Shown: positions 9,372-16,900 of the stretch, in pieces
How the letters are laid out: each line of letters opens with the position of its first letter
How positions within the stretch are numbered: position 1 is the first letter of the stretch
Notes under the pieces: model-generated
What the model saw: the letters and a program-made list of their open reading frames with translations, nothing else
What the model was told of the DNA's origin: nothing
Database searches by the model: none
Made by a program: the position numbers and the translations under genes
Source of the DNA: CAIVAT01 sp964355945
Lineage (GTDB): Bacteria; Bacteroidota; Bacteroidia; Bacteroidales; FEN-979
Length of the DNA: 64,000 nucleotides
Assembly (NCBI GenBank): GCA_964355945.1
Contig: CAYHGE010000006.1
Location: forward strand, 11,351 to 75,350
Reading direction: 5' to 3'

Positions 9372-10682
9372 TTACTCCACGGCTAGTATCAACCCTTTCA
9401 GGTATTCTCCTTCCGGATGGCAGATATCCACCGGATGATCAGGCCCTTGCGAAAGCTGATGCAAAACCCTTACCTGGCGCCCGGTTTCAATGGCAGCCGA
9501 TTGAATGGCTGACCGAAACATCTCCCGTGAAATAGGCTGCGAACAGGAAAATGTAAACAAAATCCCTCCCGGGTTGAGCCGCTTCATCGCCTCTGCATTG
9601 ATGTGAATGTATGCATGGAGCGCATTGTTGGTTACATGATGGGTTTTTGCAAAAGCAGGTGGATCGAGGATGATCATGTCATATTTTTCACCTGTATCGA
9701 CCAGAAAACGCTTCACATCGGCAACTTCTGACCGGTGCCTGTCAATGTCACAACCATTCAGCACAACATTCTGGTCATTCCATTCAATGGCCTGCCGTGA
9801 ACTGTCTATCGAGTGAACCATCTTTGCCCCCCCTTTCAAGGCATACACTGAAAATGCTCCCGAATAGCAGAAGGCATTCAGCACAGTTCTGTCTTTGGCA
9901 TAAAACTGCGCAAACATCCTGTTCCCTCGCTGATCAAGAAAAAAGCCGGTCTTCTGACCCCGCATGAAATCAACCAAAAAGCGATGGCCGGTTTCCTGGA
10001 TTTCTACAGGGCCTGAGGTGCCGAAGAGAAATACATCTGTGGACAAGCGGACAGGCGGACGGGCTGAAGAATCGTCAAGCGGACGGACGGACGACGGGTG
10101 GACGGGCGGACTGATGGGCTGGCCATCGGCAGGCGTTTCAGCTTTCAGGAAAAGTTTGGAGTTGCGGGTGATGAGTTTCGATTTTTCCATGGTGTCGGAG
10201 CTCTTGTCATAAACCGCGACCAGTTTTTTGCCATACAACTCCTTTAACCCCTCGGTAAACACAGGCAATAACTTGTACATCCCGACAGAATGGGCCTGGA
10301 TAACAGCCACGCCATTGTAATAGTCGATGATGAGGCCGGGTAAAAGATCACCTTCCGAAAATACCAGGCGATAGGCGCTGGAAACTTTTCCTCCCAGAAG
10401 TCCGGCCCTTTCCCTGAGTTTCAGGGCTGTTTTCAGCTTTGATTTCCAGAAGGCATCATCTACTTCAACTTCGGTAAAGGAAAATATTTTAACAGCGATC
10501 GATCCCGGCAGATAGTGCCCCAATGCCAGGAATTCCTTCCGGGAACTTGATATCTCAACTATATCGCCTTCGCGCGGCGCTCCTTCAATCCGATCAATTG
10601 CCCCGGAGAAAATCCATGGGTGAAAGCGTTTGATGGCAACCTCCTTGCCATGCTTCAGGATGATTTTAGCGACCTTGCTCAT
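9372..10682 (-). CDS. rlmI: 23S rRNA m5C methyltransferase, RlmI/YccW-like, with an in-frame repeat insert
   Basis: A 436-residue class I SAM methyltransferase with an N-terminal PUA domain (about residues 3-75). The catalytic domain carries GQKTGFFLDQRGNR, VLNAFCYSGAFSVYAL (motif I) and DMIILDPPAF (motif IV). RlmI methylates C1962 of E. coli 23S rRNA; the exact target here is inferred from family. Residues 188-215 are Pro/Ser/Arg low-complexity sequence encoded by GTCCG-type tandem repeats (10038-10121), inserted between PUA/linker and catalytic domain without breaking the frame. Normal family members are about 395 residues, so the excess fits this insert. Confidence 0.88.
   Translation of the reverse strand: MSKVAKIILKHGKEVAIKRFHPWIFSGAIDRIEGAPREGDIVEISSSRKEFLALGHYLPGSIAVKIFSFTEVEVDDAFWKSKLKTALKLRERAGLLGGKVSSAYRLVFSEGDLLPGLIIDYYNGVAVIQAHSVGMYKLLPVFTEGLKELYGKKLVAVYDKSSDTMEKSKLITRNSKLFLKAETPADGQPISPPVHPSSVRPLDDSSARPPVRLSTDVFLFGTSGPVEIQETGHRFLVDFMRGQKTGFFLDQRGNRMFAQFYAKDRTVLNAFCYSGAFSVYALKGGAKMVHSIDSSRQAIEWNDQNVVLNGCDIDRHRSEVADVKRFLVDTGEKYDMIILDPPAFAKTHHVTNNALHAYIHINAEAMKRLNPGGILFTFSCSQPISREMFRSAIQSAAIETGRQVRVLHQLSQGPDHPVDICHPEGEYLKGLILAVE
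10038..10121. repeat. GGAC/CGGACGG short tandem repeat inside the rlmI-like gene
   Basis: On the + strand the stretch is built from units such as GGACAAGC, GGACAGGC, GGACGGGC, GGACGGAC and GGACGACGGG. Its composition is much more G-rich than the surrounding gene. It encodes residues 188-215 in frame. Confidence 0.75.
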
Positions 10683-10781
10683 TTTTCAGTTATTTTCGGC
10701 AAAGTTAGTGCTACTTTATTGATTCTGCGGATAAAGTTTGTTTTTGAAACCCCACCCCAAGCGAGCGATGGAGTTTTCTTT

Positions 10782-10917
10782 TTACCACTCAGGTACTGAG
10801 AGCACAAAGAAACACTAAGTCTTTGGTAGTTTCCCAAATGCTTCCGTTACCAATGAGTTGAATCAAATCTTCCATTTTTCTTAGTGCTCCTTAGTGGCCT
10901 CAGTGCCTCAGTGGTTT
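10782..10917. mobile_element. MITE-like element with 38-bp imperfect inverted arms
   Basis: The left arm (10782-10819) and the reverse complement of the right arm (10880-10917) align without gaps, sharing CCACT.AGG.ACTGAG and ending CACTAAG. The centre (10820-10879) is about 60 nt. The 360-nt spacer 10683-11042 holds nothing else that I can name. No transposase is encoded. This explains why the upstream open frame of the next gene is not real coding sequence. Confidence 0.6.
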
Positions 10918-11042
10918 CCCTTTTTATCATAAAGGCAGATTCTCATTCGGGAAATGAATTGGTAAGACGGGCTCAAAAACCATGCGAAACACCATGTAAA
11001 CACAAGCCGGAAATCACTATTTTTGTGAGATATTGCTTAAAT

Positions 11043-12041
11043 ATGGAGATAAGAAATAAAAAAGTCCTGGTTACAGGGGGTGCAGGTTTCATCGGAAGCC
11101 ATCTTACGGAAGAATTGCTTGAGCAAGGATGTGAAGTAAAGGTCTTTGTCCACTATAACTCTTTCAACCGCTGGGGATGGATCGATTATCTCCCTGAGGA
11201 TAAAAAGAAAAACATTGAAATCTTCACCGGTGATATCCGCGATCCCAACGGTGTGCGGGAAGCCATGAAAGGATGCGACGTGGTTTTTCATCTTGCAGCC
11301 CTGATCGGGATACCATACTCATACCATTCACCCGACACTTATGTAGATACCAATGTAAAAGGGACCTTAAACATTTTGCAGGCTGCACGGGAACTGGGTG
11401 TAAGCAGGATTGTGCACACTTCTACTTCTGAGGTTTACGGAACCGCACAATTTGTTCCGATTACTGAGGAACATCCCATCAATCCGCAGTCACCCTATGC
11501 TGCAACCAAGGCATCGGCCGATTTTCTTGCACTGACCTTTTTCAGGTCTTTCAAAACACCTGTGGTCGTGGTGCGTCCCTTTAACACATACGGTCCGAGG
11601 CAATCAGCCCGTGCCATCATACCCACCATCATCACACAACTGATGAATGGAAAAGGTCATGTTACGCTCGGTTCAACAACTCCCACCCGTGATCTGAATT
11701 TCGTAAAAGATACGGCAAGCGGGTTTATTCATGCCTCTAAAAGTGACGTGGCATTGGGTGAGGTGATCAATCTTGGAAGTAATTTTGAGATTTCGGTCGG
11801 GGATCTTGCCAATAAAATCGCCGCCCTGATGGGGAAGGCTATCCATATTAACTGTGCAGAAGAACGGATGCGCCCTGAGAAGAGCGAGGTTGAACGACTT
11901 TGGGCTGCAAATATAAAAGCAAAAAATCTGGTTGGCTGGTCACCATCGTACGACCTTGAGTCTGGATTGAAGGAAACCATAAGCTGGTTTTCGAGGCCGG
12001 AGAATCTGGAACTTTACAAAGCAGGGCGGTATACTATTTAA
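11043..12041 (+). CDS. legB: Extended SDR nucleotide-sugar 4,6-dehydratase, LegB-like
   Basis: A 332-residue NAD(P)-binding enzyme. GGAGFIGSHL near the N-terminus is the Rossmann glycine motif. STSEVYG and the active-site pair YAATK give the Ser/Tyr/Lys triad, and RPFNTYGPRQ is typical of extended SDRs. The segment HYNSFNRWGWIDYLP matches the LegB branch (first step of legionaminic acid synthesis from a nucleotide-GlcNAc). The legBCHIFGE partners are not in the window, so the assignment to that pathway is inference; it may serve the adjacent polysaccharide locus. The start at ATG 11043 is chosen because the upstream frame runs through the repeat element. Confidence 0.7.
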   Translation: MEIRNKKVLVTGGAGFIGSHLTEELLEQGCEVKVFVHYNSFNRWGWIDYLPEDKKKNIEIFTGDIRDPNGVREAMKGCDVVFHLAALIGIPYSYHSPDTYVDTNVKGTLNILQAARELGVSRIVHTSTSEVYGTAQFVPITEEHPINPQSPYAATKASADFLALTFFRSFKTPVVVVRPFNTYGPRQSARAIIPTIITQLMNGKGHVTLGSTTPTRDLNFVKDTASGFIHASKSDVALGEVINLGSNFEISVGDLANKIAALMGKAIHINCAEERMRPEKSEVERLWAANIKAKNLVGWSPSYDLESGLKETISWFSRPENLELYKAGRYTI

Positions 12042-12094
12042 AAATACAAATCCTGCCATCCTCATACCAGGCCTTAGTTGCCTTAAACAGAAGT

Positions 12095-12166
12095 TCAGCT
12101 ACCATGTACTTCATTCCACTTCGTTTTGATGATTTCCAAGTGTCCTAAAATCAATTCCTCAACTTG
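12095..12166 (-). pseudogene. Possible 3' remnant of a small DUF4160-like gene
   Basis: On the minus strand, about 24 codons ending at the stop 12095-12097 read KQVEELILGHLEIIKTKWNE-VHGS. This resembles the conserved C-terminus of DUF4160-type toxin-antitoxin-associated proteins (leucine-rich helix ending xWNExxG). The frame continues upstream only into the inverted-repeat element at 12170, so the rest is gone. Recognition rests on a short match. Confidence 0.3.
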
Positions 12167-12169
12167 CTT

Positions 12170-12362
12170 AGAGACTGTTTGAAAATGCTTTATAATCCCT
12201 TTAGGGATTTTATATGGGTAGAAAATCGTGCATAAATGCATTATTTCGTCCCGTACGGGACGAAATGGCTGTGTAAACATTCGACTTCTACCCACATTTT
12301 GTGCCTACGGCACAGGTTTAAAATTCGAAATACAACCAACCATGAATTTTAAACAGACTCTT
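12170..12362. mobile_element. Non-coding inverted-repeat element, member B of the dispersed family
   Basis: The ends are near-identical inverted repeats of 17 bp (AGAGACTGTTTGAAAAT at 12170-12186; its complement-like partner at 12346-12362). Inside are three hairpins: ATCCCT-TT-AGGGAT (12195-12208), a perfect 24-nt palindrome centred on CCCGTACGGG (12243-12266), and TGTGCC-TAC-GGCACA (12300-12314). The order of blocks matches element A (1500-1625) read in the other direction. The 449-nt spacer 12042-12490 otherwise holds a possible gene remnant and a -7 box. Confidence 0.65.
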
Positions 12363-12465
12363 AATCTCAGAAATTTTCATGCCCTGAGTAAAATCCGGTT
12401 CAACTGAGTCTATCCAAAAGTACGAAATTAATGGACTGTACCTTCAGGCATACCTGATATTTTGG

Positions 12466-12473
12466 TATTTTTG
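12466..12473 (+). promoter_or_regulatory. Bacteroidota -7 promoter box upstream of the Wzi-like gene
   Basis: TATTTTTG fits TAnnTTTG and lies 18 nt before the start codon at 12491. No convincing -33 box. Confidence 0.4.
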
Positions 12474-12490
12474 GTCCTCGGTTTATCACA

Positions 12491-14173
12491 ATGAAGAAAA
12501 TAATACCCGTTCTGCTTTTTCTACTCATATCCCTGCCTGGTTTTTCACAGGTGGTTTATGAGGATGTCAGCAACACCGGAATCTATGAGTTTCTGGATGA
12601 ACTGGCAACTGAGAGGTTAATATCCCTGAATTCAGAGGTTAAACCCTACTCAAGGAGATACATTGCCGGGAAATTGCACGATGCTGAAACCGCTGATTCA
12701 ACTCATCGCCTCAACAAACGTCAGCAAAAGGAACTTGCTTTTTACCTCCAGGATTACCAGCTTGAAGCATCGTCGGGCGTCGTGCGTCAATCGTCACGCC
12801 TCGCAAACGAGTACGACTACAAACTCTCGTTTCTCCTGAAAAAACAACCCGACATGGTGGTAGCCCTCAACCCGCCAGGTTTTCACTATAAGGATTCGCT
12901 GTTCACCTTCTCGGTACGCCCGATCCTGGGAGTTCAATGGCTGACCAATGAAAATGGAACGGCCTATCACCGGTGGTGGGGTGGCAGCATGTTCGGCTAT
13001 ATCGGGAAAAACTTCGGGTTTTATGCCAACTTACGTGATAACAACGAGAGCGAGCCAATGGCAGAACCCGCCTGGTTCACGCAGGAACAGGGAGCTGTTT
13101 ACAAATATTCAGATAAAGGCGCGGTGGATTTCAGTGAGATGCGCGGAGGGATGATCGCATCTGCAGGCTGGGGATCAATCGGAATCATCAATGACCGGAT
13201 GATCTGGGGAGACAATTATCACGGGTCCAATATTTTATCAGGAAAAGCACCCGCATTTCCTTACATCCAACTGCATCTGAATCCAGTTAAATGGTTCAAC
13301 TTTAACTATATGCACGGGTGGCTCAACTCCAATATTGTGGACAGCAGCCGGTCATATTATACCAGCAACAATGTGTATCGTCAGGTCTTTCGCAACAAGT
13401 TCATTGCTGCCAACATGTTTACATTCATCCCCTGGCGCGGACTAAATCTGTCATTTGGCAATTCAATCATTTACAGCGACATCAATGTAAACCCGCTTTA
13501 CCTCATCCCCTTTATGTTTTTCAATTCCGTGGATGCAACCAAAAACAATTATAGCAACGATGCAGGTTCAAATTCCCAGCTTTTTTTCAACCTTTCAAGC
13601 AGGCAGATCAGGCATTTACACCTTTTTATATCTTTCTTTGTAGATGAATGGAAGACCTCACGGGTAATGGATAGCAACAAACATAATTTTACCAGTTTCA
13701 AAGCCGGTTTTAATGTAAGTGATTTCCCGGTACAGAACGTCGCGTTAACTGCCGAATACACGCGAACACAGCCAATGACTTACGATCACTACAATGCAAC
13801 TACGACCTTTGCCTCCAATGATTACATCCTTGGAAGCTATCTGCGTGAGAATTCCCAGGAGATTTTTCTATCTGTTTCTTTCCATCCTTTCAGGGGCGTG
13901 TTGTTCAACGCCAATTACACTATTGCCCAGCATGGCGATGATGTACCATACCTGACAGATGCCGGTTATGCAGTGGATGAGGTTCCATTCCTAAAAAACA
14001 TTACCTGGCAAAATCACTCTTTAGAGGTCTCTGCCAGGTATGAATTTGTGAGTAACGGGTATTTCTTTGTACGGTATTTGAATTCCAACCGCCAGGGGGA
14101 TGAGCGCTATCAGCCTGCAGTAATGAACGGCAACACCAATACTTTTTTGACTGGGATCAATCTTGGGTTTTAA
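12491..14173 (+). CDS. Capsule-assembly Wzi-like outer-membrane barrel
   Basis: A 560-residue protein with signal peptide (residues 1-19, cleavage near GFSQ). An N-terminal helical part of about 90 residues precedes a long beta-barrel region rich in aromatic strands. The N-terminal pattern (YEFLDELATERLISLNSEVKPYSRRYIAGKL) is that of Bacteroidota proteins assigned to the capsule-assembly Wzi family. Wzi in Enterobacteria anchors capsule at the outer surface. Here the gene converges on the end of the big polysaccharide operon, which supports a role in surface glycan attachment or export. Its stop codon lies inside a copy of the dispersed hairpin repeat (14171-14220). Confidence 0.65.
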   Translation: MKKIIPVLLFLLISLPGFSQVVYEDVSNTGIYEFLDELATERLISLNSEVKPYSRRYIAGKLHDAETADSTHRLNKRQQKELAFYLQDYQLEASSGVVRQSSRLANEYDYKLSFLLKKQPDMVVALNPPGFHYKDSLFTFSVRPILGVQWLTNENGTAYHRWWGGSMFGYIGKNFGFYANLRDNNESEPMAEPAWFTQEQGAVYKYSDKGAVDFSEMRGGMIASAGWGSIGIINDRMIWGDNYHGSNILSGKAPAFPYIQLHLNPVKWFNFNYMHGWLNSNIVDSSRSYYTSNNVYRQVFRNKFIAANMFTFIPWRGLNLSFGNSIIYSDINVNPLYLIPFMFFNSVDATKNNYSNDAGSNSQLFFNLSSRQIRHLHLFISFFVDEWKTSRVMDSNKHNFTSFKAGFNVSDFPVQNVALTAEYTRTQPMTYDHYNATTTFASNDYILGSYLRENSQEIFLSVSFHPFRGVLFNANYTIAQHGDDVPYLTDAGYAVDEVPFLKNITWQNHSLEVSARYEFVSNGYFFVRYLNSNRQGDERYQPAVMNGNTNTFLTGINLGF

Positions 14174-14220
14174 TTAACCTCATCCACTGAACCCGTTCTC
14201 CTGAAAGAGAAGGGGACGGG
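14171..14220 (-). repeat. Dispersed ~50-bp hairpin repeat, copy 1
   Basis: Read on the minus strand it is CCCGTCCCCTTCTC, loop TTTCAG, GAGAACGGG, then GATGAGGTTAATTA. It matches copies at 51610-51660 and 52836-52886, including the 3' flank. It fills the gap between convergent wzi-like and wecA-like genes and provides the stop codon of the former. The stem could serve as a bidirectional terminator. Confidence 0.75.
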
Positions 14221-14221
14221 A

Positions 14222-15307
14222 CTAAGATACCGGGTGAGCGATTTGTTTCCTTCTCGCCAGGTAGATGGTCATGAAACTCAGTACGGATGCTATCCCCAGC
14301 AGTATCAACAAAAGGTTGAGGGAACTCAGGTCAGAGAGCAAAAAGCTGAGAAATACAAAACCCAGTCCGGTCAGAAACAATATAATTGTGGCTGTAAAAT
14401 GTGAGCAGCCCAGAGTTAGCAGGTAATGGTGGATATGCGTTTTATCAGCACGGAATGGAGAATTTCCTTTAAGCAATCTCGTCAAGAACACCCTGATTGT
14501 ATCGAAAACAGGGATCATCAATACACCCACTGCAATGGCCGGTGTTGACTCTATGGCCAAATCGCCGGAAAAACCGGCATTAAACTCATTGAATTCGATA
14601 GCCATTACCGACATGAGGTACCCGAGCAGCAATGCACCTGTATCACCCATGAAAATCTTGTACCTTCGTCCGAATACATTGAAATAGAAAAACGCTACAA
14701 GAGCCCCGGTAAGACCAGCAGATAAAACTGTCCAGTCATACTGGCCAAACCTGAAAAACCACCATCCGAATGCGGTAGCGCTCAGGATTCCAAGGCTTGA
14801 AGATAGTCCGTCGATCCCATCCATCAGGTTAAAGCAGTTTGTAATCCCTACAATAGTGATGAGCGTCAATACAAGGCTGACAGAATAACCTATTTCGTGG
14901 AATCCTAAAAAACCATGCAGATCCGTAATCCGAATCTGGCCGAATTCAATGATGATCAGTGCCGCCACCATCTGTCCCCAAAACTTTTTCATTGGTGAAA
15001 TCCCTATGACATCGTCTTTAAATCCAACAAAGAAGATGATGATCAAACCGGCAAAAAGATATTGGAATCTCGGGAAAGTACTGAAACTTAAAAAAATAAG
15101 ACACGAAATTATAAATCCAATGAACACCCCCAGTCCGCCCAGAATAGGAATTTCGTTTTTATGGGAAGTTCTGTTGTTTGGTACAGCAACCAACGATTTT
15201 GCCTTTGAAATATCGACGATGGAAGGCAACAGGATAAAGGTTATGAAGAGAGAGAGACCAAAGCATAAAATTAATCGGGTATATTCAGTAAAATAGTAGA
15301 TCATCAT
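14222..15307 (-). CDS. wecA: Polyprenyl-phosphate HexNAc-1-phosphate transferase (WecA/WbpL-like)
   Basis: A 361-residue integral membrane enzyme of glycosyltransferase family 4 (MraY/WecA superfamily) with about 10-11 helices. Diagnostic motifs are RTSHKNEIPILGG, FFVGFKDDVIGISP (DDxxG), NCFNLMDGIDGLSS and a cytoplasmic loop with RADKTHIHHYLL (the His-rich sugar-selectivity motif). It transfers a HexNAc-1-phosphate from UDP-sugar to undecaprenyl phosphate, starting repeat-unit assembly. It is the last gene of the operon and overlaps the exosortase-like gene by 4 bp. The sugar (GlcNAc, FucNAc or QuiNAc) is not determinable; the neighbours favour a FucNAc/QuiNAc-type initiator. Confidence 0.88.
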   Translation of the reverse strand: MMIYYFTEYTRLILCFGLSLFITFILLPSIVDISKAKSLVAVPNNRTSHKNEIPILGGLGVFIGFIISCLIFLSFSTFPRFQYLFAGLIIIFFVGFKDDVIGISPMKKFWGQMVAALIIIEFGQIRITDLHGFLGFHEIGYSVSLVLTLITIVGITNCFNLMDGIDGLSSSLGILSATAFGWWFFRFGQYDWTVLSAGLTGALVAFFYFNVFGRRYKIFMGDTGALLLGYLMSVMAIEFNEFNAGFSGDLAIESTPAIAVGVLMIPVFDTIRVFLTRLLKGNSPFRADKTHIHHYLLTLGCSHFTATIILFLTGLGFVFLSFLLSDLSSLNLLLILLGIASVLSFMTIYLARRKQIAHPVS

Positions 15308-15906
15308 TTAGAATTTTTAATGACATTGATTTTTTTCCTGCCGGGGATGTTAATATAATCTTCCCAAACAAGCCAGGCCAGGAAAAAGATGGTAAAATAA
15401 ATCCATCGGGACAAATGATCATGAAAAAATGCAAACTGCAATGGATAAGCGTTAAGGAGCACTGCCAGCAATACAAAGTGGAATATACTGGATAACAGTA
15501 ACACAAAGGAGGCCAAAGGAATATACCAGATTTTTTTTGCAAGCGGACCAGGGTATATCATCATGATCAGAAAAAGCTGAATAATCTGCTTTAAACCGGT
15601 GCACCCGGGATTCATCAGCAACGCTTCCTTGTTTGGCATCTGTATCACATCGTTTTCAAGGGTTGATTGTATGCCCATTACATTGTTAAGCAAGAACTGA
15701 GACAAATGAATTTCGACCGAAATGAGATGTTTAAAAAACTCTGAAAGTGCAACAAACAGATAATCATCCAGATGTGCAATTTTCCAACCTCCAATGACGA
15801 TGGTGGATATGAACAAAAATAGTAATATTCCTTTAAGTTTGAAAAAATTTCTTACAAAGATGTTATGCTGGAGGTTCATGAATCCGGAATTATAAAAAGA
15901 GAACAA
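15304..15906 (-). CDS. Exosortase/archaeosortase-family membrane protein
   Basis: A 200-residue protein with about five hydrophobic helices. The motif NPGCTGLKQ (Cys102) matches the catalytic Cys box of exosortases, and FFHDHLSRW (His162/164) matches the third, His-containing box. Where the family has an N-x-x-R-I type Arg, this protein reads SSIFHFVLLA, with His143. Exosortases recognise a C-terminal tripartite tail and are usually encoded with polysaccharide genes, as here. I see no protein with an obvious CTERM-type tail in the window. A second Met at residue 10 (15879) could be the true start. Confidence 0.65.
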   Translation of the reverse strand: MFSFYNSGFMNLQHNIFVRNFFKLKGILLFLFISTIVIGGWKIAHLDDYLFVALSEFFKHLISVEIHLSQFLLNNVMGIQSTLENDVIQMPNKEALLMNPGCTGLKQIIQLFLIMMIYPGPLAKKIWYIPLASFVLLLSSIFHFVLLAVLLNAYPLQFAFFHDHLSRWIYFTIFFLAWLVWEDYINIPGRKKINVIKNSK

Positions 15907-15926
15907 GGTAATTTATATCGTACTGA

Positions 15927-16898
15927 TTAGTTTTTATGAATAAATTCAAACTGGATGGTATCGCGCAAGGCTTGTAATAAAGGATGGGGAACCACAAACC
16001 CACTTCCATGTGCTTTTTCTGCATTAAAGCGGGTGGTCGCACAAAATTTCCTTATTCTGACAGAACTGATATTGAGTTTTCTTTGAAGGATCAATGCCAT
16101 CAGGTCAAAACAATAACCGGCCAACAGACCGGCAAAATACGGAATTTTAAGCGGAAGTATCTTTATATCAAGTTCCTTCCTCACCGTGTCGATGAGTTCC
16201 CGGGTGGAAATATTGGGTAAATCCGTGTAATTATAAACCAAAAATTCCGGTTTCATTTTCGCAAAAATAAACATGATGAAGGCAGCAACATTGCCAACGT
16301 AAGTCATCGATTTTTGATTATTTCCACTCCCGATCATCATAAAACGACCGCTTGCCATCTGACTAAGTAAGTTATAGACGTTCCCCCGGTTTGTCTCCCC
16401 AAAGATGACAGATGGTCGCAGAATTATTGCCCTCCGGTCGCTTCCCTTCTGCTGCCACTCTCTGATCAACTCCTCTGCCTGGTACTTACTTTTGCCATAA
16501 TGGTTGAAAGGGGCAACACTAAATGTTTCATCAGGATTGTCCCTGTTGAGGCCATACACAGCGACCGTACTGGTGAAAATGATTGAGGTAATTCCGGCCT
16601 GGTCCATGGCGTTAAGGATGTTTCTTGTTCCCTGGACATTCACATCATAGTACAAGGAACTGGGCGTGACATCATCCTTGTGCTCTGCAGCCAGGTGAAT
16701 GACCACATCGGCCGGAGAGAGGACGCTGGCAAGTCCTGACGGCTCCCGGATATCCTGGATTGCAGTAACCGACGGAAATTCAACGCTACGGTTTTTGTCG
16801 ATATTTTGCAACTGAATGCCCTGACTGTCAAGTAATTTCAGCAGCCGTGTTCCAAGGAACCCGGAACCTCCGATAACACATATCTTAACCTGGCTCAT
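15927..16898 (-). CDS. NAD(P)-dependent SDR, nucleotide-sugar epimerase/reductase (WbpV-like)
   Basis: A 323-residue extended SDR. It has GGSGFLGTRLL (cofactor-binding), STVAVYGLN, the YGKSK active site and RPSVIFGETNRG. It lies 2 bp after the WbuB-like gene and upstream of the priming transferase. That trio is commonly found in loci making N-acetylquinovosamine or N-acetylfucosamine glycans, where this SDR acts as a 4-keto reductase (WbpV-type). The gene itself shows only an SDR acting on a nucleotide sugar; the reductase role is inferred from context. Confidence 0.7.
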   Translation of the reverse strand: MSQVKICVIGGSGFLGTRLLKLLDSQGIQLQNIDKNRSVEFPSVTAIQDIREPSGLASVLSPADVVIHLAAEHKDDVTPSSLYYDVNVQGTRNILNAMDQAGITSIIFTSTVAVYGLNRDNPDETFSVAPFNHYGKSKYQAEELIREWQQKGSDRRAIILRPSVIFGETNRGNVYNLLSQMASGRFMMIGSGNNQKSMTYVGNVAAFIMFIFAKMKPEFLVYNYTDLPNISTRELIDTVRKELDIKILPLKIPYFAGLLAGYCFDLMALILQRKLNISSVRIRKFCATTRFNAEKAHGSGFVVPHPLLQALRDTIQFEFIHKN

Positions 16899-16900
16899 TC

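Noticed and set aside
10884..11042. N-terminal extension of the LegB-like protein
   Set aside because: The codons run through the right arm of an inverted-repeat element; the Rossmann domain begins directly after the ATG at 11043.
12095..12295. 66-codon minus-strand gene
   Set aside because: Most of the frame reads through the inverted-repeat element; only the last ~24 codons look like a gene relic.
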